From contig JAFUUB010000067.1 of NCBI GenBank assembly GCA_017483985.1, positions 1 to 48,508 of the forward strand: 48,508 nucleotides of DNA, in the 5' to 3' direction. Origin of the DNA: Bacteroidales bacterium. GTDB lineage: Bacteria; Bacteroidota; Bacteroidia; Bacteroidales; UBA932. The notes beneath the pieces are model-generated. The model was not told the origin of the DNA. It did not search any database and saw only the letters and a program-made list of their open reading frames with translations. Shown one piece after another: positions 7,952 through 14,213 of this stretch. The position numbers were made by a program, and so were the translations under genes. Positions within the stretch are counted from its first letter, which is position 1; every line of letters starts with the position of its first letter.

Positions 7952-9427
7952 ATGAGCACCGAACTATCCCGCCGCTCGTTCCTCAAAGCAGGAACGGTTG
8001 CCGCCATCGGCATGGCCATGCATCCGGACATACTTTTCGCTGACAATCCGGCACCACCCCAGCCCTTGGACCGAAAACTCAAGATCCTGGGCGTCGGTAT
8101 CGGCGGACGCGGCTCCGCCGTCCTCCGCGAACTGGAGACCGAAGAGATCATCGGCCTGTGCGATGTTGACTGGAAATATGCGGAACCCGTATTCAAGCGC
8201 TACCCCAACGCGAAACGCTACAATGACTACCGTGTCATGTTTGACGAGCTGCTCGACGAAGCAGATGCCGTGATGGTTGCGACCGCCGACCATACGCACG
8301 GTATCATCGCCGCAGAAGCGATCGCCGCCGGCAAACATGTCTACTGCGAAAAGCCGCTGACCCGCACCGTCTACGAATCCCGCCTGCTGACCAAACTGGC
8401 TGCCAAGCATAAGGTTGCCACCCAGATGGGGAACCAAGGCGCTTCCGGCGCCGGTGTCCGCCAGATCTGCGAGTGGATCTGGAACGGTGAGATCGGCGAG
8501 GTAACCCGCGTGGATGCCTTTACGGACCGCCCTATCTGGCCCCAGGGCCTGTCCCGTCCCGAGAAGGCCGAAAAGGTCCCCAAGACCCTCAACTGGGAAG
8601 GTTTCCTCGGACCGGCCCCCTTCCGGCCCTACCATTCGATCTACACGCCGTGGAATTTCCGTGGCTGGTGGGATTTCGGCACCGGCGCCCTCGGCGACAT
8701 GGCCTGCCACATCCTCCACCCCGCATTCAAAGCCCTCAAACTGGGCTATCCGACCCGGATCCAAGGCAGTTCCACCGCCTTGCTGACCGAATCCTGCCCC
8801 AACGCCCAGAAGATCCGCTTCGTTTTCCCGGCCCGCGACAACATGCCGAAAGTTGCCATGCCGGAGGTCGTGATCAACTGGTATGACGGTGGCATCCTCC
8901 CGGACCGCCCGGAAGCCCTGGCCGTGGGCAAGAGTCTCAACGATTCCGGCGGCGGCGTCATCTTCTACGGGACCAAAGATATCCTGATCTGCGGATGCTA
9001 CGGTGTCAACCCGTATCTCCTTTCCGGACGCAAACCGGAAGTCCCGCACGTCCTGCGGGAGATCAAGGTTTCCCATGCCCAGGACTGGGTCCGCGCCTGC
9101 AAGGAAGACCCGTCCGTCCGGGTACCCAGCGCCTCTGATTTCGCCGAGGCCGGCCCCTTCAACGAAATGGTGGCCATGGGCGTGCTTGCGGTCCGTCTCC
9201 AGAGCCTCAACCAGGAATTGGAATGGGACGGTGAGAACATGCGCTTCACCAACATCCCGGAGGGTGCGACCATCCGGACGCTCATCCACGACGACTTCTC
9301 CATCACGGACGGCCACCCGAGTTTCCGCAACACCTACTCCGATCCGGTCGACGCCAACCAATTCGCCCGCGACCTGATCAGGCCGACGTTCCGAAGCGGC
9401 TGGAAATTACCCGACATGCCTGTTTAA
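7952..9427 (+). CDS. Tat-exported Gfo/Idh/MocA family oxidoreductase
   Basis: This 491-residue NAD(P)-dependent sugar oxidoreductase has a twin-arginine signal (SRRSFLKAG, residues 6-14), so it is folded with its cofactor in the cytoplasm and exported to the periplasm. The Rossmann fold begins at KILGVGIGGRGSAVLREL; the family's catalytic lysine lies in CEKPLTRTVYESR. The C-terminal half (about 170 on, with WNFRGWWDFGTGALGDMACHILH) is the substrate domain found in the subset that oxidises C3 of glycosides. It starts eight bases after the propeller gene and 17 bases before the DUF1080 gene. A glycoside 3-dehydrogenase role is inferred from family and context. Confidence 0.92.
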   Translation: MSTELSRRSFLKAGTVAAIGMAMHPDILFADNPAPPQPLDRKLKILGVGIGGRGSAVLRELETEEIIGLCDVDWKYAEPVFKRYPNAKRYNDYRVMFDELLDEADAVMVATADHTHGIIAAEAIAAGKHVYCEKPLTRTVYESRLLTKLAAKHKVATQMGNQGASGAGVRQICEWIWNGEIGEVTRVDAFTDRPIWPQGLSRPEKAEKVPKTLNWEGFLGPAPFRPYHSIYTPWNFRGWWDFGTGALGDMACHILHPAFKALKLGYPTRIQGSSTALLTESCPNAQKIRFVFPARDNMPKVAMPEVVINWYDGGILPDRPEALAVGKSLNDSGGGVIFYGTKDILICGCYGVNPYLLSGRKPEVPHVLREIKVSHAQDWVRACKEDPSVRVPSASDFAEAGPFNEMVAMGVLAVRLQSLNQELEWDGENMRFTNIPEGATIRTLIHDDFSITDGHPSFRNTYSDPVDANQFARDLIRPTFRSGWKLPDMPV

Positions 9428-9444
9428 CAAACGAATCTGATACC

Positions 9445-10293
9445 ATGAAAAGAATACTCATCCCCTGTCTGATGGCACTGCTCTGCGGAGCGGTCCTCTC
9501 CTGCGGCAACCGCGGCGGCAAGAAGGCCGCGGAAGCCGAACCCGCCTTCACGGTACTTGACGCACCCCAGGTGGACCTGGCCGGTTTCCCGGTCGACAAA
9601 GACGGATACATCGTCATCTTCGACGGCACCAGCCTGAAGGGATGGCGCGGCTATGGGAAAGACCATGTCGCCTCCCGCTGGACCATCGAAGACGGCGCCT
9701 TGAAATTCAGCGGCACCGGTTCCGGCGAAGCCCAGGACAGTGAAGGAGGAGACATCCTCTTCGCCCACAAGTTCAAGAATTTCGAACTGGATCTCGAATG
9801 GAAGGTATCCAAAGGCGGCAATTCCGGTATTTTCTACCTGGCCCGGGAAGTCACCACCACGAAGGAGGATGGCACCGTCCAGTATGAGCCGATGTATATT
9901 TCCGCTCCGGAGTACCAGGTCCTCGACAATGCGAACCACCCCGACGCCCGCCTCGGCGTCAACGGGAACCGCCAGTCCGCCTCCCTGTACGACATGATCC
10001 CGGCCGTCCCGCAGAACCAGCTTCCGTACGGAGAATGGAACCATGCCAACATCCTTGTCTACCGCGGCACTGTCGTGCACGGCCAGAACGGGGCCAATGT
10101 CCTCGAATATCACCTATGGACCCCGCAGTGGACCGAGATGCTCCAGGCCTCCAAATTCAGCCAGGAGAAATGGCCGCTCGCCTTCGAACTGCTGAACGGC
10201 TGCGGCGGAGAGGAGCACGAAGGCTACATCGGATTCCAGGACCATGGAGACGATGTATGGTTCCGCAACATCCGGGTAAAAATCCTTGATTAA
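9445..10293 (+). CDS. DUF1080 (3-keto-disaccharide hydrolase-like) lipoprotein
   Basis: The 282-residue protein starts with a lipoprotein signal (lipobox LSC, C20), so it is membrane-anchored in the cell envelope. One DUF1080 domain (3-keto-disaccharide hydrolase family, concanavalin-like fold) spans about residues 50-282, with the usual landmarks VIFDGTSLKGWRG, FELDLEWKVSKGGNSGIFY, SAPEYQVLDN, GEWNHANILVYRGTVVHGQNG and GYIGFQDHGDDVWFRNIRVK. Some members cleave 3-keto-glycosides by elimination or hydration after an oxidoreductase has made the keto group. Its place directly after a Gfo/Idh/MocA gene supports that role here. Confidence 0.92.
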   Translation: MKRILIPCLMALLCGAVLSCGNRGGKKAAEAEPAFTVLDAPQVDLAGFPVDKDGYIVIFDGTSLKGWRGYGKDHVASRWTIEDGALKFSGTGSGEAQDSEGGDILFAHKFKNFELDLEWKVSKGGNSGIFYLAREVTTTKEDGTVQYEPMYISAPEYQVLDNANHPDARLGVNGNRQSASLYDMIPAVPQNQLPYGEWNHANILVYRGTVVHGQNGANVLEYHLWTPQWTEMLQASKFSQEKWPLAFELLNGCGGEEHEGYIGFQDHGDDVWFRNIRVKILD

Positions 10294-10327
10294 CGAGCTG
10301 CGGGAATGGTTTTTCCCCCAGATTGCG

Positions 10328-10335
10328 TATATTTG
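10328..10335 (+). promoter_or_regulatory. -7 promoter box for apt
   Basis: TATATTTG matches TAnnTTTG and lies 19 bases before the apt ATG at 10355, giving apt its own promoter separate from the preceding operon. It overlaps no coding sequence. The -33 region is unclear. Confidence 0.55.
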
Positions 10336-10354
10336 TGCAAATTTGAAGAATACC

Positions 10355-10921
10355 ATGGATTACAAACCGTATTTGAAATTCTATCCCGACTTCCCTATAA
10401 AAGGAGTCAACTTCGTCGACATCATCCCGCTGATGCAGGACAAAGCGCTGTTCCGCAGCCTGATCACGGACCTGGGGGCCCTTTGTGCCAGCCCGAACAT
10501 CCTCGCCCCGGAAGCCCGCGGTTTCCTGTTCGGCGCCCCGATGCTCATCGGCACGGACAACATCCAGCGGATGATCCCGCTCCGCAAGAAGGGCAAACTC
10601 CCCCATGCGGAAGGAGACCTGATCTGCGTCGACATCATCAAGGAATACGGGAAAGACCAGGTATTCTACCGCCGGTCCGACCTGGTCGCCTGCATTGCGG
10701 AAGACGGGTTCATCAACGTCACCTTCTTCGACGATGTGCTGGCTACCGGCGGCACGGCGGAGGGCATTATCCAAAGCCTTAACAGCCAGGTGGTCACCAT
10801 CGAAGGCAAAACGTACCCGGTCCGCGTCACCGACTGCGTCTTCCTGGTGGAACTCGACGACCTGTGCGGCCGGGCGAAGCTGGAGCCGATCGCCCCGGTC
10901 AAATCGCTCATCCACCTTTAG
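10355..10921 (+). CDS. apt: Adenine phosphoribosyltransferase
   Basis: This cytoplasmic purine-salvage enzyme joins adenine to PRPP to make AMP. The 188-residue protein has the PRPP-binding signature FFDDVLATGGTAEG (residues 124-137), the APRT-type EARGFLFG (53-60), the start region YPDFPIKGVNFVDIIPLM and RKKGKLP. The ATG at 10355 is chosen because the protein then begins as family members do and a -7 box stands just upstream; a longer frame back to 10286 overlaps the previous gene and the promoter. Slightly longer than the common 170-180 residues. Distinguishing it from xanthine PRTases rests on the EARGF and GTAEG motifs. Confidence 0.9.
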   Translation: MDYKPYLKFYPDFPIKGVNFVDIIPLMQDKALFRSLITDLGALCASPNILAPEARGFLFGAPMLIGTDNIQRMIPLRKKGKLPHAEGDLICVDIIKEYGKDQVFYRRSDLVACIAEDGFINVTFFDDVLATGGTAEGIIQSLNSQVVTIEGKTYPVRVTDCVFLVELDDLCGRAKLEPIAPVKSLIHL

Positions 10922-10951
10922 GATTTTTTGCTAAAGATTTTTCAGAAAAAA

Positions 10952-10982
10952 TTTGCAGAATCCGAAATTGTCCCTATCTTTG
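10952..10982 (+). promoter_or_regulatory. Promoter of the tRNA-Asp gene
   Basis: TTTG (10952-10955) and TATCTTTG (10975-10982) are separated by 19 bases, the consensus layout of the Bacteroidota housekeeping promoter. The tRNA begins 36 bases after the -7 box. Confidence 0.7.
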
Positions 10983-11017
10983 CATCCGCGTTCGACAAAA
11001 ACGCCTGAACAAAGCCT

Positions 11018-11091
11018 GGTGCGGTAGTTCAGCTGGTTAGAATGCCGGCCTGTCACGCCGGAGGTCGAGGGTTCGAGTCCCTTCCGCACCG
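11018..11091 (+). tRNA. tRNA-Asp (anticodon GTC)
   Basis: A complete cloverleaf of 74 bases can be folded. The acceptor stem is GGTGCGG with CCGCACC, followed by discriminator G. The anticodon stem CCGGC/GCCGG encloses the loop CTGTCAC with GTC at 11052-11054, which reads Asp codons GAC and GAT. The T arm GAGGG-TTCGAGT-CCCTT is normal. The 3' CCA is not fully encoded (the sequence continues CAAAA after the discriminator), so the end is completed enzymatically. Confidence 0.97.
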
Positions 11092-11097
11092 CAAAAA

Positions 11098-11125
11098 AGT
11101 CCAACCCAAAAGGTTGGACTTTTTT
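11098..11125 (+). terminator. Intrinsic terminator of tRNA-Asp
   Basis: A perfect nine-base stem AGTCCAACC/GGTTGGACT (11098-11106 with 11112-11120) closes a CAAAA loop and is followed by TTTTT. The A-run before the stem can extend pairing with the T-run, so it could also work in the reverse direction. Confidence 0.92.
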
Positions 11126-11177
11126 GTTGTATGTCGGGCCTTCCGCGCTCCATGGTTACCGCCCTTTGGGGTTATAA

Positions 11178-11267
11178 ATGTCAGTAGTGTCCCAAATGGA
11201 TGGACACCACTCGCAATTTCGGCCGTTTTTGACAGTAGTCCCGTCTTTCCAGGGACACTACTGACAT
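11178..11267. repeat. Inverted-repeat block with 16-bp perfect ends
   Basis: ATGTCAGTAGTGTCCC (11178-11193) is perfectly inverted at 11252-11267. Inside lie two weaker copies of the same word, GGACACCACT (11202-11211) and GACAGTAGTCCC (11231-11242), so each half can fold on its own (GTGTCC/GGACAC in the left half, GACAGTAGT..CCC/GGGACACTACTGAC in the right half). The 90-base block lies between the tRNA terminator and the next gene and codes for nothing visible. It could be a miniature mobile element or a structured transcript. Confidence 0.6.
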
Positions 11268-11291
11268 CCCATTAGAAATGTTTCTCCCCGA

Positions 11292-11422
11292 TTTGTACAT
11301 ACGAAAGGGCGCCAAACGCGGTTTTCATGTACAAACCCCGTCGATAAAAGCAAAAAAGACCACATTCCGGCAGGGTTTGTACACAATAACCGCCCTATAC
11401 AACGTCCCCGCTGTACAAACCC
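11292..11422. repeat. Four alternating TGTACAAACC sites upstream of the 11575 gene
   Basis: The word TGTACAAACCC occurs four times in alternating orientation: TTTGTACA (11292-11299, reverse), TGTACAAACCCC (11328-11339, forward), GGGTTTGTACA (11373-11383, reverse) and TGTACAAACCC (11412-11422, forward), at spacings of about 36-45 bases. The last site ends 39 bases before the -7 box at 11462. The region is AT-richer than its surroundings. Looks like a multi-site operator or two nested hairpins; no protein can be named. Confidence 0.6.
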
Positions 11423-11461
11423 AAAAGAGTAAATCGCCGCAGCATTTCCGGTTTTTCTTCT

Positions 11462-11574
11462 TATCTTTGCCTTTGAAAGCATCAAGAGTGCCCCTTGAGG
11501 GCCACCAACCGAGCAGGCCAGATGCCACGGTGGTAAAACGATGCGGATTGTTCAATCAAAAACAACTCTGTCCT
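11462..11574 (+). promoter_or_regulatory. Promoter and structured 5' leader of the 11575 gene
   Basis: TATCTTTG (11462-11469) is a consensus -7 box, placing the transcript start near 11476 and leaving a leader of about 100 bases. In it GCATC (11479-11483) can pair with GATGC (11540-11544), enclosing CCACC/GGTGG (11502-11506 with 11529-11533) and a small CCC-TTGA-GGG hairpin (11492-11501). The nested complementarity suggests a regulatory leader. No known riboswitch class is recognised. Confidence 0.4.
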
Positions 11575-12255
11575 ATGTCACAGATTTCATCTCAGGCGGC
11601 GGAGCTGCGCCGTCAGCAGTTGGAGTACAGCACTTCAATCACGAAGCTGTATTCCCGTCATGCATCTACCTTGTTCGCTCATTATGACGAGTGGAAGGAC
11701 AACGATGCCTTCTATTTCGTCGAGTTGCGGCTCGACATGGCCTATGTCGCTTCCAGCGGGCTGATTGCGGAAATCGCTCATCCACCCTACTATCTTGGAA
11801 CGATCGTCCGGAACTCCTTGCTCAATCCGGGACTATTCGCGTGCGAATGTCCCCACGAACACCGGGCCTATGCCTATACATATAGCGGCTCGCCTCTGTC
11901 CGGCAGTGTCTCCCAGGCCATGGCCTGTCCAGCGTGCGGTTGGAACCAATGTATACAGCGAAGCGGCTGGCACTCCCGGAGCAGGGCGCTGACCGCGACC
12001 CAGGCCGAAGACCAGGAGCGCCTCCGATCCGTAAAAAAGTCCCATCCGGATTTCCATCCTGCCGACCTGCGGGATTTGCTGCACAGCCTGGGCGTCTCTG
12101 AAGAAGAATGCGCCCTGCCTGCGATTGAAAAGAAGATCCAGCGATCCGAGCATGGCGGCATCATCTTCCAACGGGATCCATACGGCGGCATAAAGGTCGA
12201 AGATTCCAGCACCGGACAAGTTGCCTGGCACCGATGGTACGGTATCAACGAATAG
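11575..12255 (+). CDS. Hypothetical protein with a possible zinc ribbon
   Basis: I do not recognise this 226-residue protein. The N-terminal third (MSQISSQAAELRRQQLEYST onward) is helical and polar. Four cysteines, C90 and C92 in FACECPH and C118 and C121 in MACPACGW, could bind zinc, with histidines H94 and H96 nearby. The segment between them (YAYTYSGSPLSGSVSQAMACP) looks like a zinc-ribbon core. The rest is charged, without membrane segment or signal. The ATG at 11575 follows a -7 box and leader; the frame is open further upstream to 11278 but that part overlaps promoter and repeats. Neighbouring repeats suggest accessory DNA. Confidence 0.65.
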   Translation: MSQISSQAAELRRQQLEYSTSITKLYSRHASTLFAHYDEWKDNDAFYFVELRLDMAYVASSGLIAEIAHPPYYLGTIVRNSLLNPGLFACECPHEHRAYAYTYSGSPLSGSVSQAMACPACGWNQCIQRSGWHSRSRALTATQAEDQERLRSVKKSHPDFHPADLRDLLHSLGVSEEECALPAIEKKIQRSEHGGIIFQRDPYGGIKVEDSSTGQVAWHRWYGINE

Positions 12256-12273
12256 CCCTCCATATCCCACACT

Positions 12274-12308
12274 CCAGTCCCGTGTCCCCGACAGGCTACT
12301 GGGACTGG
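12274..12308 (+). terminator. Possible terminator hairpin after the 11575 gene
   Basis: CCAGTCCC (12274-12281) is perfectly inverted as GGGACTGG (12301-12308), with a small TGTC-CCC-GACA hairpin inside the loop. The sequence after it is pyrimidine-rich but lacks a clean T-run, so termination is only plausible. Confidence 0.35.
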
Positions 12309-12343
12309 ATCCTCTCTTCCTTTATAAACTACCCGCATTTTGC

Positions 12344-12351
12344 TATCTTTG
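12344..12351 (+). promoter_or_regulatory. -7 box almost touching the DUF1653 start
   Basis: TATCTTTG matches the consensus and ends four bases before the ATG at 12356. With transcription starting only a few bases after the box, the mRNA would begin at or very near the start codon, i.e. be leaderless or nearly so. Confidence 0.55.
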
Positions 12352-12355
12352 CTTC

Positions 12356-12589
12356 ATGAGCGAGTATTATCGGCATTTCAAAGGCAATGTGTACCGGCTT
12401 ATCGGGATTGCCAAGGACAGTGAGACCCTGGAGAAGAGGGTCGTCTACCAGGCGATGTACGGCGACGGCGACCTGTGGGTGCGCCCGTATGACATGTTTT
12501 TCGGGAAAGTGGAACGGGACGGGAAGGTCTTCGACCGATTCAGTCCTATTAGCGAAGAGGAGGCCCTCAAAGAAAATATGCCGGAATGA
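12356..12589 (+). CDS. DUF1653 domain protein
   Basis: The 77-residue protein is essentially one DUF1653 domain: YYRHFKGNVYRLIGIAKDSE, then VVYQAMYGDGDLWVRPYDMFFGKV and a closing FDRFSPI. This small beta-rich domain is widespread in bacteria but has no proven biochemical function. The ATG at 12356 is chosen because the domain begins at once and a -7 box lies just before. Its TGA overlaps the ATG of the next gene (ATGA), so the two are translationally coupled. Confidence 0.9.
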   Translation: MSEYYRHFKGNVYRLIGIAKDSETLEKRVVYQAMYGDGDLWVRPYDMFFGKVERDGKVFDRFSPISEEEALKENMPE

Positions 12590-12792
12590 AACTGGAAGAA
12601 GCCATCGTCCTGGTCCTGGCTTCTGCCGGACGGGGCATGCGGACAGAGCAGATTGCCGCGGAAATCAATTTCCGCGGCCTTTACCAGCGTCAGGACAAAC
12701 AGCCGGTATCGGGGAAACAGATCTATGCCGTCATCATGTCCCATCCGGACACGTTCGTCAAGTCCGACGGACTGATTCGGCTGATTATGTAA
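12586..12792 (+). CDS. Small HARE-HTH-like protein
   Basis: This 68-residue protein resembles the HB1/ASXL/restriction-endonuclease helix-turn-helix (HARE-HTH) fold: an opening helix LEEAIVLVLASAG, then GMRTEQIAAEINFRGLY, a Q/S-rich turn, and GKQIYAVIMSHPDTFVKSDGLIRLI ending in the wing. HARE-HTH domains are thought to sense or bind modified or structured DNA, often as part of larger proteins; here it stands alone. It overlaps DUF1653 by four bases and probably shares its promoter. The family assignment is from pattern only. Confidence 0.7.
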   Translation: MKLEEAIVLVLASAGRGMRTEQIAAEINFRGLYQRQDKQPVSGKQIYAVIMSHPDTFVKSDGLIRLIM

Positions 12793-12825
12793 GAAGATAA
12801 CCGGGATTTTTCGCTTTTTCAAACG

Positions 12826-13179
12826 TTAGTCCGAGACGGGCCGGACCGGCATGCCGGAGAAATAGATTCCCTTCTCATTTACACTTAGGGCCCATGCATT
12901 ACTTGGCTCACTCACTTCCGCATCCGAGCGAAGCGTAGATGACCAGAAGTAGCCACGAATATCGTCATCATAGAGATCAGATCCCCCCTCGAGCCGGCGA
13001 CGGATCCGAGGAACTGATGGATCCATGCAGGACAGCGCCGCCGCCTTAAGGAGCAAGATGGCAGACTTCATGATGAAAGGGGATAAAGCGTTCGTTTTTA
13101 CAACGATACGCAAGTTCAAACACAATCGCAAGAGGCTGGGATCAACAGGCTTGCGCTACCAGAGCTTCTCGTCCATCAT
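12826..13179 (-). pseudogene. Decayed FISUMP-domain protein fragment
   Basis: Only the last 45 or so codons are recognisable: RGYFWSSTLRSDAEVSEPSN followed by AWALSVNEKGIYFSGMPVRPVSD is the standard C-terminal end of Fibrobacter-succinogenes-type major paralogous (FISUMP) domains. The part before it (from a TTG at 13131) has no family resemblance. In the same frame, ATGATG at 13179 overlaps the stop of the AlkZ-like gene and reads MMDEKLW before a TAG at 13158-13156. With no signal peptide and no N-terminal domain this is best seen as a remnant. A complete relative is present at 32346-33371. Confidence 0.55.
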
Positions 13180-14213
13180 TTAAACCGGTCGAAACGCAGG
13201 AGCTCGGACTGCAGGGCATCCGGATCCGGGGCGCTGTCCGGATGGAAGAGGGAGACCGTAGTCTTGCTTCCGGCATCGGACCAGTTGCCGACAACCCGGC
13301 CGTCCTGCAGCATCACGTTCCAGAACGTACCGCTGTTGTCGTGGGCATGGTGCCGGTGGTCCGGATGCAAGACGACGTGCCGGCTTTTGTAACCGATCAG
13401 ATATTCATCGTACGCGGGAAGCAAGTGGACCCTTCCCTGTCGAAAGCCGCGTGTACGACTGTCGCAGTGGATGTAATAGGTCTCCCCTTTCCAACGCACC
13501 GTGTCAAGTTCCTTACCCAGGGACCCGATCGCCTTGCGACAGTCGCTGATATTGAGCCCGCTCCACCAGACAAAGTCCTGCAGCGTCGCCGGCGAATGGC
13601 TGCGAAAGTATTTCCGCGCAAGGAGGGCCAGGGCTTCTTCGCGCGGCAAAGGAGCGAAAGAAGGAATCCGCTCCGCCGTCAGCGCCAGCGTCCGTTTCTG
13701 TGGGTGTAGGACCCCGGAGCAAAGCAGGCCCGAAAGCTCCGCCAGGCGGATATGATAGGACAGCCGGTGGTCATCCATCCGGATATCCCGTTCGGCCAGG
13801 GCCCGGGCCAGATCCTCTTTCAAGACGTCATTCCGACCGGAAACCACATCGGCGAAAATGCCGCTGATCCACGCCTCTTCCTCCGGGGAAATATCGACCC
13901 CGTTGGCATGCATCCAGCCGCGCAGCCCGCCAAGGGCCTTGCGCCGGCACAAGGAAAGCATCCAGGCATAGTCCTCCTCCGCCACCAGCTGCCAGGTAGT
14001 CCGGAGCAAGTGCGTACGGATGATCTTCCCGCTGTCGTAATCACGTGCAAAGGCTTTCGCCGACGGTCGCTTCGTCCGCATGCCCACCGCCCAGCGCATC
14101 ATCCGGTAGTCTTGTGCCTGCATGGCACCCATCCACGAGACCACCTCGTGGGGCGAAGAAAACTGCGGGCAGATGAGCTGCTGGTTCAGCAGGCGGGCGG
14201 AAACAGGGTTCAT
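13176..14213 (-). CDS. Winged-helix DNA glycosylase-like protein (AlkZ/YcaQ superfamily, HTH_42)
   Basis: The 345-residue protein belongs to the HTH_42 winged-helix family that includes AlkZ and YcaQ, glycosylases that unhook bulky or crosslinked bases. The catalytic QxQ of the AlkZ branch is present as Q32-A-Q34 in GAMQAQDYRMMRWA. Later landmarks are RTHLLRTTWQLVAEEDYAWM, LARKYFRSHSPATLQDFVWWSGL and LLPAYDEYLIGYKSR, all typical for the family. It has no signal peptide, so it is cytoplasmic. Its ATG overlaps the stop of a GH2 lipoprotein gene (ATGA), so it is co-translated with an unrelated periplasmic enzyme. Self-resistance or general repair are both possible. Confidence 0.85.
   Translation of the reverse strand: MNPVSARLLNQQLICPQFSSPHEVVSWMGAMQAQDYRMMRWAVGMRTKRPSAKAFARDYDSGKIIRTHLLRTTWQLVAEEDYAWMLSLCRRKALGGLRGWMHANGVDISPEEEAWISGIFADVVSGRNDVLKEDLARALAERDIRMDDHRLSYHIRLAELSGLLCSGVLHPQKRTLALTAERIPSFAPLPREEALALLARKYFRSHSPATLQDFVWWSGLNISDCRKAIGSLGKELDTVRWKGETYYIHCDSRTRGFRQGRVHLLPAYDEYLIGYKSRHVVLHPDHRHHAHDNSGTFWNVMLQDGRVVGNWSDAGSKTTVSLFHPDSAPDPDALQSELLRFDRFK

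Noticed and set aside
11018..11091. Integrated element with att repeats at tRNA-Asp
   Set aside because: No second copy of the tRNA 3' end and no integrase gene were seen in the window.
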